64,000 bases of DNA. It comes from JAGVPT01 sp963717445. GTDB taxonomy: Bacteria; Bacteroidota; Ignavibacteria; UBA10030; UBA8401. The position numbers and the translations under genes are program-made. Shown here piece after piece: positions 8,684 through 24,300 of the stretch. The notes under the pieces were generated by a model. The model made no database searches. It saw only the letters and a list, made by a program, of their open reading frames with translations, and was not told the origin of the DNA. How positions within the stretch are numbered: position 1 is the first letter of the stretch; the number at the start of each line of letters is the position of its first letter. The stretch covers positions 3,658,001 through 3,722,000 of the forward strand of contig OY970334.1 in assembly GCA_963717445.1 (NCBI GenBank), read 5' to 3'.

Positions 8684-8974
8684 TCATAGTTTTGGTGGCT
8701 CTGCTGTCGATTCTCCAGTTTTCTGAACAAGGTAATTCGTCAATTGAACGGATAACCATAAAATTAGGAGAATTATCGCAAAAAGAAGAAACCAAGATGG
8801 ATAGACTCCGAAAGAGGCAATCAGAGTGAGGAAGACAGTCAATAATGCCGTGTTCGCCAATTGTTGGAGTAGACTATATTTCTTTTTGGGATAACGTGGA
8901 ATCAACTTAATCCAAGTCGCAAAGATAGAAACAAGAATTGAAGCTCCTATTACTTCTAACACGAAATAGAACAT
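8684..8974 (-). CDS. Small membrane protein, unknown function
   Basis: A 96-residue protein with three hydrophobic helices (about 4-22, 38-58 and 62-82) and a charged loop RYPKKKYSLLQQL between the first two. This predicts an inner-membrane protein. I recognise no family. A GGAGG-like element precedes the ATG at 8972-8974. It is the only cargo of its cassette and follows the array direction. Confidence 0.65.
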   Translation of the reverse strand: MFYFVLEVIGASILVSIFATWIKLIPRYPKKKYSLLQQLANTALLTVFLTLIASFGVYPSWFLLFAIILLILWLSVQLTNYLVQKTGESTAEPPKL

Positions 8975-9043
8975 TGGAACCTCCTAAAGTTTCTTATCCT
9001 CTGGGTTTGGGCAATTTAATAAAACGAGCAATGTGTTGCTGTG

Positions 9044-9320
9044 CCCTAACGGACCAGAGCTAAGCTGTCTACGACTCCCTACGGGTCTTCGACCCGAAGG
9101 GTCGTTGACTGCGAGTCGTAGACTCGTAGAGCCGCGATGTGCAGCCAGTTTCATGTAGAATATAGGTGTGGCAGATATCACTATTTCCTTAAAAAATTTT
9201 TCTAGCGCGCAGGCAAATCGTCGACGGCTGGTTTCTTCAGTTCCAAAGGGATCCCTTTCGGGACTTGTTGAGCGTTTTTTGCGAGACCCGCCATTTCTTG
9301 GCGAGAGCGACTGGTTAGGC
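9044..9320 (-). other. attC site, longest left type
   Basis: R' CCCTAAC, R'' GTTAGGC, 277 bp, the longest intact site in the window. It combines a CTACGGGTCTTCGACCCG hairpin, a class II middle (GTAGAATATA, then AAAAAATTTTT) and the extra ACCCGCC...GGCGAG arm. It carries the methyltransferase cassette. Confidence 0.9.
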
Positions 9321-9341
9321 GGAAACAGAATAAATTGGCCT

Positions 9342-9818
9342 TCATACATTTGGCCACCATCGATTTACCTGGCGACAGTATGTTTCGTACTCTTGCCCAA
9401 ATGTTCGTCGTAAGGCTGGCTCCTCGTACCACAATATAAACAAGTGGGTAATGAGAAAGAATATCCCAGTGTAACCCAAAAGTGGTGTTGACTCATAGAA
9501 CAGCGCAGCGCTAGCAAGAGCAAGTCCAGCACCAATATACATTGGATTCCGTACGAAATGATACGGACCCTTAACCACCAGTCGGCGAGGAGGGTCAAAG
9601 GGAGCCGGAGTACCTTTTCCGACAAACGCAAATGTAAATATGCACCAAAGAGCAACTATCGCACCAGCGATGCCGATGACCATTCCCACAATCTGCTGCA
9701 TTTCAATCGACGTTGGACGAACGATACCTGACCAAGACAAAAGGCGTGATGGCACATAGATAAGCACAAAGCCTATAAAGAGTGAAGCGTAAGTCAGGGT
9801 GCGAACAAGAACAAACAT
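9342..9818 (-). CDS. Isoprenylcysteine carboxylmethyltransferase (ICMT)-family membrane protein
   Basis: A 158-residue membrane protein with four hydrophobic helices. The C-terminal half carries the SAM-binding signature of the ICMT/PEMT superfamily: GPYHFVRNPMYIG (about residue 86) and EEPALRRTFGQEYETY (about 133). In bacteria such proteins methylate small lipophilic substrates or lipids; the real substrate is unknown. A second member of the superfamily is the cargo at 39355-39927, but the two are not close copies. The start ATG at 9816-9818 lacks a strong RBS. Confidence 0.85.
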   Translation of the reverse strand: MFVLVRTLTYASLFIGFVLIYVPSRLLSWSGIVRPTSIEMQQIVGMVIGIAGAIVALWCIFTFAFVGKGTPAPFDPPRRLVVKGPYHFVRNPMYIGAGLALASAALFYESTPLLGYTGIFFLITHLFILWYEEPALRRTFGQEYETYCRQVNRWWPNV

Positions 9819-9867
9819 GTTAACCTGTGGCTTATTTTATTGATCATTGAACAAGATCGACTTTGAC

Positions 9868-9920
9868 GCCTAACGGACCTAGGCCGAGCCACGGCCGTTG
9901 ACCCCAGCACTGTGTTAGGC
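9868..9920 (-). other. Short attC site (53 bp), non-resident type
   Basis: R' GCCTAAC and R'' GTTAGGC enclose only 39 bases with GGCCGAGCCACGGCCG arms. It lacks the GGAGCTAAGCTGCGGC and GACGGCTGGTTCCGTC blocks of the resident family. The katG cassette lies to its right. Confidence 0.65.
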
Positions 9921-9931
9921 AGCATTTCAGT

Positions 9932-10059
9932 AAACCAACTGTTTTCGCTCTATGATATTTAACCCAGCATTAAAAACGCTATATTCGAATTCGGTCCATT
10001 CGAAAAATTTGTTGAGTTCTTCAATAAACATTATCTCATTTGTGATCCATATTAACACT
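9932..10059 (-). pseudogene. Short gene fragment, unrecognised
   Basis: An open stretch of about 40 codons on the minus strand (MFIEELNKFFEWTEFEY, continuing to a TGA) lies between the katG hairpin and the short attC. It looks protein-like (acidic and aromatic helix) but is too short for a gene. It could be the tail of a captured or truncated ORF. Low confidence. Confidence 0.25.
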
Positions 10060-10098
10060 CCGGCTCAGCGACGGCAATACGCCGTCAACTAGAGCCGG
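10060..10098. terminator. Hairpin downstream of katG
   Basis: A nested inverted repeat: CCGGCT pairs with AGCCGG and GACGGC pairs with GCCGTC around a short loop, 60 bases past the katG stop. There is no long T-run, so it may be a transcript-stabilising hairpin. With ATTAAC just to its left it could also be a decayed short attC. Confidence 0.4.
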
Positions 10099-10159
10099 TT
10101 GTAAGCTGACTGTTTTTTCGCTGCCTTGTCAGAAGCCATCAAAGACGTTTATGTCCCAA

Positions 10160-12355
<2,196 letters not shown>

Positions 12356-15300
12356 AATACTTACTCCTTTCGATGTATGGATTATTAAACATGTCGGCTA
12401 TGGAGAGTGTTTCGTTGCACATCTAAATAATGCCTACTTAACCCGCGAGGTAAAACTGGCGTGCAAATAGCCGTTTCCGTATTCTGCTTTGTGCAAATTG
12501 TGCGATTGGCCGCCGAGCAGGGTCTAAGCGTTATGTTAGTATGAATCAGATTTATTTCTCTATCGCTCCCTTCATTCTTACATGAAAACAGACAAAGATT
12601 TTTTTCTAGCTGGTGCAAAAATGAATAAGGTACTTTGTGCGTTCTAACGGCCCGCCGCAACGGACTTATGTCTGCGTGAGACCCGCCGTTTCTTGGCGGG
12701 AGCGCCTGGTTCGCCCGCGACAGATATTTCTTGATTTTCATAAAATCGATATAAACATTACTTTCTTAAATCCCATCAGTCCATGTTCGTAATTGTTTTA
12801 TTCTAGAGGTGATTCTTCAGTCAAGAATAAGAAAGTGTACAATGAGTTTTCCAACTCATCGAAAAAGCGTCAGATCAATTGCCTCCGCGATCATCCGGTG
12901 GCCTGTTTCACTAGGATGGAGATGATCGCCCGAATCAGCCGCAGGCAAGAGGTGTAGCGGATTCGCCGGATCACGCAGTGCAGCATCGAAATCGACGACG
13001 GCATCAAAGCGGCCACTATTCCGAATCCATTCGTTGACCCTCTTCCACGTTGATTCACGATCTGGGGTATCGTAAAACGAGCCGCCAAAGGGGGTCAATG
13101 TCCCGCCGTACACACGGATACCTTTTGCATGGGCGCTATCAATCATCTGTTCGTATGCACCAATCAGACCATGTACTAATGCATCTGCGGCTTTTGCATC
13201 TTGCACTTGGCCAATGTCGTTTATCCCCTCCAGAATGATTAACCAACGGACCTTGGTTTGGTTAATCACGTCGTGCCCAAAACGGCTTAGGGCAGAAGGC
13301 CCGAGACAGTTGCGAAGGATGCAATTCCCGCCAATCCCCTCGTTCAGAACAGCTACGTGTCGAAGATTGGGGATTTCCTGAAGGCGCCGCGCCAATTCAT
13401 CCGGCCAGCGATTTTGTTTGTTCGTGCCTGAACCGCGTCCGTCGGTGATAGAATTGCCAAGCACAACAACGGCGGCTGCAGAATCTATTGCCATCACATC
13501 GATGCTGTTGATGATGTACCAGTGATCTGTTTGGGTAGCGCCAGGGAAGTCTGCTGCAGAGACCTCATTTCCTGGAAGCAAGTATGAGGTAGTTCGCGAT
13601 CCTGGATGGCCGGTGATATTCGGTGATGTGTCGCCGAAATAAATCGTGATTGCTACATCTGTTCGCGCTTTCAGTGCGAACCCGAAAGGATCTGACATAA
13701 CAGCAGCACCCGGTTTCATAGTGACTTGCGGTTTTCGATCGAATGTCAATAACTTATCACTCCTTGTCTCAATTGCGCTACCCCCGGTCGAGACAGCTAT
13801 ATGGACAGCATTCAGTGTTACGGGACTCGTGCTAAATTCGTTGGAAAATCGCAACCTCAAACTGTCTCCGCCGAGGGAAACGCGAACTATTTGCCGAAGT
13901 GTGTTGTGGCTCAATCCGGGTTCTGGCGGCATATTGTGGGGTTCGACGAGCTGTAGTGCTGTACACCAGGTTCCGACCCACTCTTCGACAGGACTGCAAA
14001 AAGAGAAAGAGGTAAAGGTGAGGAGTAGTCCGGCCAAAGCTGATAAGGCCGCGAACGAATGGTGAAAAGGCGGGAAAAGTATATGAACGGAGGTGTTAGG
14101 CATACAATTTCTATTAAGATAATATTTGAAAGCCCATTTTTTTAAAAGTGATCTGGTCATGGCGTTTGTTTTTTTACCATCAATGCTCGTTGTCGCGGGC
14201 TAACGGTACGCGGATAACCTGCGGCGACGAATAGCGTCGTCGCAGTAGCCAATCCGCACGTGGCAAGTCACGTCCGATAGTAGCTATTTTTTTCGTACGT
14301 AGTAAATCATCGACGGCTGGTTCCTTCAGCTTGTCGAGCGGTTTTTGCGAGACCCGCCGTTTTTTTGGCGGAAGCGACGGGTTAGCTGGCAATCAATAAA
14401 GCATATGAATAAATATTGCTGATGCAATAAGGAGCTCAAAGTAAACTGGCGTTATGTTGTCTTCGACAGAAAGTTGGCGAATACCAGATATTGGAATATT
14501 CACATCACCTATTTTCGCAGAGTCGTTCTTCATATACATACCGCGACCGCGAATACAATAATTTGAATCTATCGTCCAATTGCGCGCAAGTTTGTATTGG
14601 CTACTATCAACCATAATAAGCTCAGCATTTTCTTGGTAATGCTTATGATATTCGTTTGGACTAATTGTTGCCATGCATCCGGTAAATACTGGAACCAAAA
14701 TGAGGGTTAGCAGTATGGTTGTTAGTGCACGGCTTGCGTTCATGGTAAGGGCTCTTTATTGCCAGCTAACGGTACACGGATAAGCTTCAGCGACGAGAAG
14801 CCAGTTTCCTGTAGAATATACGCGCGGCCAAATCGTCGACGGTAAATTCCATCAGCTTGTTGAGTGTTTTTTGCGAGACCCGCCGTTCTTGGCGGGAGCG
14901 ACTGATTAGCCGGGCGCAAAAAGTTATTGGCGATCCCGCCAATAAAACGGGCGGCGATTCTGATTTGCTATTGCCAAAATTCGAATCATCGGCAGTAGAA
15001 TACATTATGTTGTATAGGAAGCCCTTCAGTAATTTGCGGCGAACGACTTTACAGATGCGGGGAGCAGATTCAGGATTGTCTCAGATCAGGTTTACAACTC
15101 GCTCCACCTCATAGAGAAATGCGAAGCCTAGACTAGTTATTTTTGATTCATAGGACTTTGCGGCTTCCTTTAATTCAATATCCGCAATTTCGTGTATTGA
15201 AAATGAAGGTATCATTTCAACTGAGCGCGAGCGCTTTTCAGAGCAACATCAACAGAACGAGATTTCGCTTTCCCTTGGGACAAGTCTTCATGACGTTGAA

Positions 15301-18300
15301 AGGCCTCTTGTGCCCACACTTTTTCGTTCTCTTCCTCAGGAAGCTTGTCAAGACTCGACAGTAGTTTGCTAGCGAGTTTTGCGCGGGAATGGGCATCCAG
15401 CTTCATCGTTGTTTTTCAATGTGTAGAACGGTCATTATTGATTCCTCCTTAGCTAACGTTACAAAAAGAATTCGAATGATGCTACTTCGCCTGCCTAACG
15501 GACCGGAGCTAAGTTGCTGCGGCGACCAGCCGCCGCAAGGTGGTTCGTTGCCGGGACGTTCCAGTCAGATGCTCCTAAGTTCGTTCAACAACGCGCGGCG
15601 AAATCGCCGACGGTTGGTTCCGTCAGCTTGTTGAGTGTTTTTTGCGAGACCCGCCGTTCTTGGCGGGAGCGACTGGATAGGCGCACTGCTAATTTGATAT
15701 CCATGATCACTTCAGCAATAAAAGTTTTTTTGTTTTCGAGTATGTACCCGCCTGCAAACGGTAGAAATATATACCGCTTGATAAACTTCCCGCATCCCAT
15801 TGACGGGAGTAACTCCCTGCAGGCAATTTCTCGGAAACAATGGTAGATACTTCTCTGCCTGAAACATCAAATATCTTTAATAATGTGAATGTTTCAAATG
15901 GGAGGCCGAATGAAATTGTTGTTGAAGGATTAAATGGATTAGGATAATTTTGGGATAACATAAATTCTTGAGGAACATTCTTTTCACTTTCATTTACACC
16001 GGTAGTATTATCAACCGTAGCTGTGTTTGATGAATCTGATTCCAGAAAATCATAATTAACAGCAGTCATTTTATAGGCATTTACTCCATTTATCAGAGTT
16101 TTGTCCTCGTACAACGTTTGAGTGAATTCAGGTGTTGCAACAATCGATCCATTGCGGATAATTTTGTAATACCAGATTTTATTTTGCCTGTCTTGGTGAT
16201 TATCAACATTATTCCAGGTGACAATGGCCTCAGTGTACTTAGTGACTCTTATCGTGCAAGACAGGTTGATTGAAACGTCAGGTCTCTGGGCGAATGTATC
16301 ACCTTTTGAGAAATTAAATATCCAGTCTGGCCATGCCGGTTCCTTGGGAGCATAATCCCACATGTCGTGCGAAGCAGTCGGGTATTCGGTAAAGCGGACC
16401 TTCGTTGCACCTAATGCTATCATTTGATTATAAAGATTCAGCGACTCCGTTATAGGCACTTCATCATCTGCACCACCGTGAAAAATCCACAATGGAGTTT
16501 TCATTACTTCAGCAGCAGTGGACGGACTACCCCCTCCGCAAAGAACCATGGCTGCGGCAAACTTCTCCGGATACTTGTATAAAACCTCAAAAATGTCGAA
16601 CCCCCCCATAGATGTTCCATAGATGTAAAGGCGGTTGGTGTCAATGTTAGAGATATTTATAAGACTGTCCATCACATCAAATGCAATGCCCATACGTGTC
16701 GAAAATACACCCAGGAAGCTATTGCCCCATCCTTCCATATCACTGGGGGGACATTTCGGGGCTAATACAAAGCAAGGATTAACGGACTGGACACTGCTGT
16801 CGTACCAATTAAGGAATTTCTTCACCGTGTCATTGTAGCCATGGAAATATATGATCAGCGGATATTTTCTTGTAGTATCATTGGGACTTGGAACAAAAAG
16901 ATCATAGTTCAATATGCCATACTTGTGTTGAGAAAAAGTGGGGGGCATCGTTTGTGGCAAAGATGGTTGGTGTACTATCACAGAGAGCAGAACGAGCAAT
17001 AGGAGCCTTTCAATTTTCATAATTCTTTTCGCGACTTGACAAATGATTGGAATCAGGAGAATTCGTTTGGAGTTCGTTCAGAAGTAGCAGGAAGTGATGA
17101 GATGACCCGCCCATTGAACCCCGATTTATCTGTAGCAAACTTACTTTTTTGAAGAACCGAATGCAAGGGGCTGCGAGTTTATAAAACGGCAATAGTGCCG
17201 CCTAACGAACGCGGATAAGCTGCAGCGACGAGAAGCCAGTTCTTTGTAGACTATACGCACGGCAGACATCGCCATTTCCTTAAAAAAAAATTGGCGCGGC
17301 CAAATGTCGACGGTTGGTTCCATCAGCTTGTCGAGCGGTTTTTGCGAGACCGCCGTTTTTTTTTGGCGAGAGCGACTGTTAGACGGGCAAGCCAAATGAA
17401 TCAAGAACTTGCACATATGACGTTAATGTCGTATATTATGTAATGATATCAATTTCGCCGACAAAGGTACCGAAGACCTGTTTAACGGTTTTGATACAAA
17501 AGCGGCGCGCCGTATTTCACAAAAAATTTGGAAAGCTGCAATACTTAGGCTCGACGCCTTGGAGGGCGCAAAACGGTTTCAAGACTTGAAGTTTCCTCCT
17601 GGCAATCGACTCGAAGCATTGAAAGGCAGTCTGTCGGGATTTCATTCTATTCGGGTTAACGATCAGTATAGAATTATCTTTCGTTGGCTTGATGGTGATA
17701 TCCATGACGTAAAATTACCGATTATCATTAAAGGAGCATATTATGATTCCCAAGAACCGTCGTCCAAGTCACCCGGGTGAGATACTTTTGGAACTCTACC
17801 TCAAGCCGAGCGGCATGAGCCAGTTGGAACTGGCCCGTCGCATGGGTGTGCCTATTCAACGAGTGAACACACTCATTAATGGAAGGCGCGACATGAGTCC
17901 TGAGACTGCAATTTTACTTTCCAAAGTACTGAAGACGTCATCACAATACTGGATGAATCTCCAAATGAATTGTGATTTGTACGACGCACAGAGACGTTTG
18001 ACCATGTCGCTTAATTTTCAACGTGCAATCATTCTTTGTCTGCCCAGCTAACACCGAGTTAAGCCGCAACCAGGCTTGACCGGGTTGTCGCGCTTGAACT
18101 GGATGTTAGGCAGTAACACGTCATGGCTCAATCCCCGTACCAATTGTACGTAATAAGAAAGATTTAACGACAGCCGCGAAGCGATCGGGCTGGTCATAGT
18201 GTACCCCGTGGCCAGCTTGTAGGATTTTTTCAACCTGAAATCTCGGATTAAGACGCTGCAGTTCTGCTGCCACAGCAGACGAAACCACGCCGGCGTCACC

Positions 18301-21300
18301 AATTACGAGTAGGCTTGGAACTTCAATCACACGCGCTACCTCCAAGTAGTCGGGGTTCGGTGGTGTGAGAACGTCGAAAGCACTCATGCTGGTTTGAAGT
18401 TGTGCCCGCGCTATTCGTTCGAGGATATTCGATGACCGATCTGGGTGTCTAGTTCGCGCATCTGCCACTATTTCATCCAATGATTGTTTGAGAATTCGCC
18501 GATGCCGATCAGCCACATCACTGTCGCGAATTTCGCGCTGAACTTTTGGGCTCAAAAACGTTGGGTCAGCCAAGATTAAGCCACGGAGTAGCTTTGGGTT
18601 ACGACTTGCCACCACGGCTGCAGTCATCCCTCCCATGGAGTGCCCTATCAGAATCGGAGAAGGAAGTCCTAAAGCCTTAATAAGACCGACGACATCGTTT
18701 GCATGGTCTTCGTATCGATATCCATAGTCAGGCACATTCGACTTTCCATGACCCCTAGCATCTGGCATGATTACGTCATATTCCCCCTCTAGAGCACGTG
18801 CCAATGAGGTCCAGCAGAGTCCACTAGCAGTTAATCCGTGTAATAAAATTAAGGGGGGCTTGCTTCCCCCGGTTCTCGTGTAGTGTATGTTAATTCCGTT
18901 CGTTTCGCAGATCGCCGTACTCCAGTCGGTCATTTCTTATCTCCTTCGGGCATAAGATCCATAGTTTAGTTTCTAATTCAAATGAGCATGACCTCCGAGA
19001 CAATAGTATCTCGCCTTCCTGCTTAGGATTAAACTGAGGGGAGACTCCCAACGCTATGCACAAGCTTCAACCTGCCTAACGGACCGGAGCTAAGCTGCGG
19101 CGACGAAGCGCTGCAGCGACGGTAGCCAGTCCGCGCGAGCTAAGTCATGTCCAATAGTAACTGGTTGTTTCGCGCGTGCAAAATCGTCGACGGCTGGTTC
19201 CGTCAGCTTGAGCGACTGGTTAGCCAGCCGCGGTTAGTTAATTTTTGGTTTGAACAATTTGTCAAACGTCGATCGTAAGTGTGTAAGAGGAGCTTTTGCC
19301 AATCGCGACGGAGTTGAAAAAGGTCTAAAGTCAATTGAACCGACAAACATCTCAACATCGTATTCTCCTAGAATCTGGTCAAGAAATAGAAAACCGATGT
19401 TTGCATGGATGTTCTCGTCATAATTTTGACCCTCGCCAAGGAATAAAACAATATTTGCTTTGTCTTTTCGGCTTTCAATAGTAAACTGGACATCTTCGGG
19501 CGAAATTGAAGTGTTTTCAACTCTGATTGATGCAATCTCGTCACGTCTTGGCCGAAACTTCGTAATTTTCCATCTCGGCAACGTTGGCGCAGCATCAGCA
19601 AGAGAGACGACTGCCGGGAATGCATTTTTGATCCCGCCTGCGCTGATAACAAATTCTCTCCCATTGTTGACAATTGGACCAAACTCAAAAGTAAGGTTGG
19701 GATGGATTTTTCTTAGTTCACCACTTAGGGCTTTAAATATTTTTTCTTGATTGGTTTCAAAAGAAAAGAGTAATTCTTCGTTCTTTACGAACCAGTTCCA
19801 GAACCCCTGTTCGGGAGATAGAGCTTTGCCAGGCAATGAAATATCCATGATTGCTTCTGTGCTAATATCGTGACTTCTACGGCTGGCTAACGAACCGGAG
19901 GTAAGCTGCGGCAACGAAGTGCCGCAGCGACGGAATCCAGTCCGCGCGAGACGAGTCATGTCCAATAGTAGCTGCTTGTTTCGCGCGAGCAAAATCGTCG
20001 ACGGCTATTTCCCTCAGCTTGAGCGACTGGTTAGGGTGCAGGCAGCAGGGCTAAAGAGATTTGAGAATACCGCTGATTTGTTTTTTGAGGACAGGAATAT
20101 CGTTTTGAACAGTAAGCCAAACCTTTTCGATATCGACACCGAAATAATCATGAATCAACTTGTCGCGCATCCCGGCGATATCATCCCAAGGAATTTCTTT
20201 ACTGTCCTTACGAATTTCATCCGAAAGCCGCTTCGTTGCCCCCCCCGATAATTTCAATCTGACGAATTACTCCATCTTGAATCAAGGTATCCTTCTTAAA
20301 TGAAGCAACAGATACCCGTTTTGTATAATCTTCGATTTTCAGAATCGCATCGCGTATGTGTTTAATGTAAACAGAATCGTCACGCTGCATAGATTGGACG
20401 AGACTCCTTTAAAATGCGATTTCTCAAGTATGGGCTAACCGATTTAGTAGTTAGAAGATCGACTTTACGTCCAATAGTAGCGGACAATTCTCTTTCAAGT
20501 CCTACCATTTTCAGAAGCGATGTAGGCTTTGAGAACGTGACAAGAAGATCAACGTCACTTTCGGCCTTTATTTCGCCACGCGCAACTGAGCCAAAAACAC
20601 GGAGTGTTTTGACGTGATATCTGTTGCAGATGGTGATGACTGCTTCGGTATTAAAATTGATCGTGTTCATAGTCTGCTCGTTCCAAGGTACAATATTTCC
20701 GGGAAAAAAGCCTGCTGCCTAACGGACCGGAGCTAAGCTGGGCAACGAAGTGCCGCAGCGACGGAATCCAGTCCGCGCGAGCTAAGTCCTGTTCGATAGT
20801 AGCTGGTTGTTTCGCGCGCATTGAATCACCAACGGCTGGTTCCGTCAGCTTGAGCGACTGGCTAGCCCGCTTGTTGCGCTAAAGAGGTCGTCGGAAATCG
20901 GCGAAAGAATATACCAAGTTCAAATGGTATTCACCTTAATTTATTCGCTTCAAATGCTTTGTTGCCGTTGTAATACAATATCAACTTGGTGACCGTACCA
21001 GCGTCATCCTTGACAAACTCAACCTGGATATTGAGCTCTCTCATGAAAAATTTGTTTTCCGATTCCGGATGCAAATCTGATTTCGGCAAACCTCCCACGA
21101 ATATGGTAATCTCATTTTCTTTCTTTGAAACTACTTCTACGTCGGGGAACTGGTAATGTCCCGTATACTTCTTTATTACGTCTTCAGGCCATTCTATGAT
21201 TTTAGGAATATTAGGCCTTTCATACATGTAATCGTAAATGCTATCGCCAACATCAAACGCTTCCTTTATTGCATCGTTATATACATGCATCCCATTTTCC

Positions 21301-24300
21301 CCATTTGTAAAGACAACCAGTCCTCGTTTCGACTTTGGCAAAAAGACGGCGATGGCCTTGACTCCAGGATTTCCCCCCATATGATAAATAGCATATTCTC
21401 CGTTCGGAAGCCCATTTATAATGAACCACCCTAAACCAACAGCACTATGTTTCTGAATGTTGGAGCGCGGAGTCACCATGTCGTTGAAAAGCGTTGGAGA
21501 CAGGCCGGCGCCATTCATTACAAACACGCCAAACTTACAATAGTCTTCAACGGTAGTAAGGAGATCGCTTGCGGCGCTTACCCCTGTTTTGTATGGCATA
21601 TCATATTTATTCCCTTCATGGTCATGCCACATTGCAAATCTCGATTCGTCTATGGTACTGTCCCATGCCTGATGAGTATCCTTCATGCCTAGAGGTTTGA
21701 AAAGCAATGAGTCTGTTAATTTCTCTAAGGGTTTCTTGAACTTGTGCTCTAAAGCATGTCGTAAGTATTCAAACCCTTCGCCCGAATACTGGTACTTTGT
21801 CTCGGGGGGAAAATCAAATGCAAGTTTGCCATCTGGATGGTTCCTGCGCCAATTAGGAAATCCTGTTTGGTGGGTTAGTACATGACGGGTCGTTAACTTT
21901 GTGTGTAGAGAATCGTTAGCAACGTCAGGATCGACCCAATAATCTGAAAGAGGCTCATCCAAATCCCATTGTCCTTTTTCAACCAATTGTAAAGTTAGCA
22001 TAATCACCACAGTTTTCGTGATGGATGCTATGTTAAAGATGGCATCATCAGGTGCCGGAACACCTTTTTGAAGATCACCAAATACTTTTACTTATTTAAT
22101 TTTGCCGTTTTCAATCAGACCGATTCCCGCGGCGGGTACATTATTCTCAGCCAACCAACCATTTACCTTTTTTTCAAAATCAAGACTTACTTTGCCCTTG
22201 GTTTGCTCCTGTAATTCGTCTTTTTGAGAAATAGTCTGGGCGTTTCCTTGCCAAGTATAAAACGCTAAAACGATTAACAAAACTAAATCAATCTTTTTCA
22301 TACACCAAACTCCTTTCAAGGTATGCGATTTTTACGTTTAAATACCTCTGGAGTTACATTCGGAAGTGCCGCAACGACGGAATCCAGTTCGCGCGAGCTA
22401 AGTCCTGCCAGATTGTAACTGGCTATTTCGCGCGTGCAAAATCGTCGAGGGCTGGTTCCGTCAGCTTGAGCGACTGGTTAGGCAGCACACATATTTGTTC
22501 AAACCTGTGATTGCTTCAGCCTTTGCGCAATTTCGTCTGATGATAATTCCTATCGAATTATTTAAGACGGGTTTCAAACAAATTTTTTTTCCACTCCTGA
22601 AAATCTTTTGCGACAATTTCCTCATCATTAAGACTCTTGGACTCGTCAGAACACAAGAAGAGCACCGGCTCCGCCATCACCTCCGGGCGTAAGTACTGTG
22701 CACCAATATTAGTTCGCAATTCCTCTGGAAGCATGCCCGTCTCTGTCGCGCCCCCTGGCTGAAGCAAATTCACGGTGACTCCGCATCCTGCCAGATCTTG
22801 AGCCATAATGTGGGAAAGCGACTCAGTTCCCGCCCGAGAGGGGCCATACGGGATAAAACCTTTTCGCTTCTTAGTTCCTTCAGACACACCAATATTAATG
22901 ATTCTTCCAGTGCCGGTCTTTAGAAAATAGGGGACTACTGCCTTAGCCACCAAAAAGTATCCGGTAAGATTCGTATCGATGAGATCGCGGAATCCTGATG
23001 AAGAAATCTCCCAGAAAGGTTTAGGATCCGTCATAAATTTGGGATTGACTGTTCGCATTCCGATTCCAGCGTTATTAATAAGTATATCGATGCCGCCCCA
23101 GAGCTGCACCATCTCAGCAAGTCCTTCTTCAATCGACTGTTCATCCCGAACATTGATGAGAGCTCCAACGCACTCTCCAGGAAGAGCCTTAACAGAAGAG
23201 ACCGCTTGATCAATTTTCTTTTGATCTCTTCCGCTGATCAAGACATTTGCTCCTTCTTTTACGAGTGCCTGGGCCATCGCCAATCCCAACCCACCGGTAG
23301 CTCCGGTGATCAGAATACGTTTTCCTGCTATTCCTGAATATTGGCGCATGATACCTTCTCCTGATTTTTCGTCCATATTCCGTTGATAAATACCAATCCC
23401 TCGATTTTTATGTCAAACAAAATTTTCTGTAGGCTGTGACGGAGTACCTCTTTGAAGGAATGTAATTGGTGGGTCTTGATGAATGTAGTCTCCTCACAAT
23501 TTTGGCGCGAAGAGTCTGCCTAACGTGTGTTCATAATCTGTGTCGTCTACCTAATTGCTTTCGTAACATGCGAATTGTGCTGCCTAACGGACCGGAGCTA
23601 AGCTGCGGCGGCGAAGTGCGGCAGCGACGGAATTCAGTCCGCGCGAGCTAAGTCCTGTCCGATAGTAGCTGGTGGTTGCGCGCGTGCAAAATCATCAACG
23701 GCTGGTTCCGTCAGCTTGAGCGACTGGTTAGGCGGCAGCGGGTGTTTATTGTGCCAAATGATATTCATTAGCGTCTCTTTGAAATTAACGCCTGAGGAGG
23801 TAGTTGATTCGCCCTTAATGCCCCAAAGTAGCTTGATAAAACTCTAAAAATTACTGAGAGTAATGAGAAGCATACCGATCGAGTAATTTTCTAATTACTT
23901 TTTGATATTGACTTCCGTGTTTTTCAGCTATTCCTTTAAAAAACTCAACACTTGATTTACTTAAATTAAGTGTGATCTTCATTGTATCTTCTTTAAAGAT
24001 CAAATCTTCTGGCTTAGGTAAAAAATCTCTCACGATTTCTACCTTGCCAATCTTTTCGTTACTATATTTTGTTTTGCTTTTCATATATTTGTTTTCCTTT
24101 TCTCCAAAAACCAGCACCTATGATTCTAATTTTGTTATTTCTATAAGTAAAACGAACAGTAATTATGCTCTCCTCGACTTTTCCGAAACAATAATATCTT
24201 TCTTCTTTTTCACTATGTCCTAAGTCTTTAGCAATAATTCTGTTTGTATCAGAGAAAGCAAACTGAGCTTCTTCAAAAGAAATATTATGCTTCTTTTGGT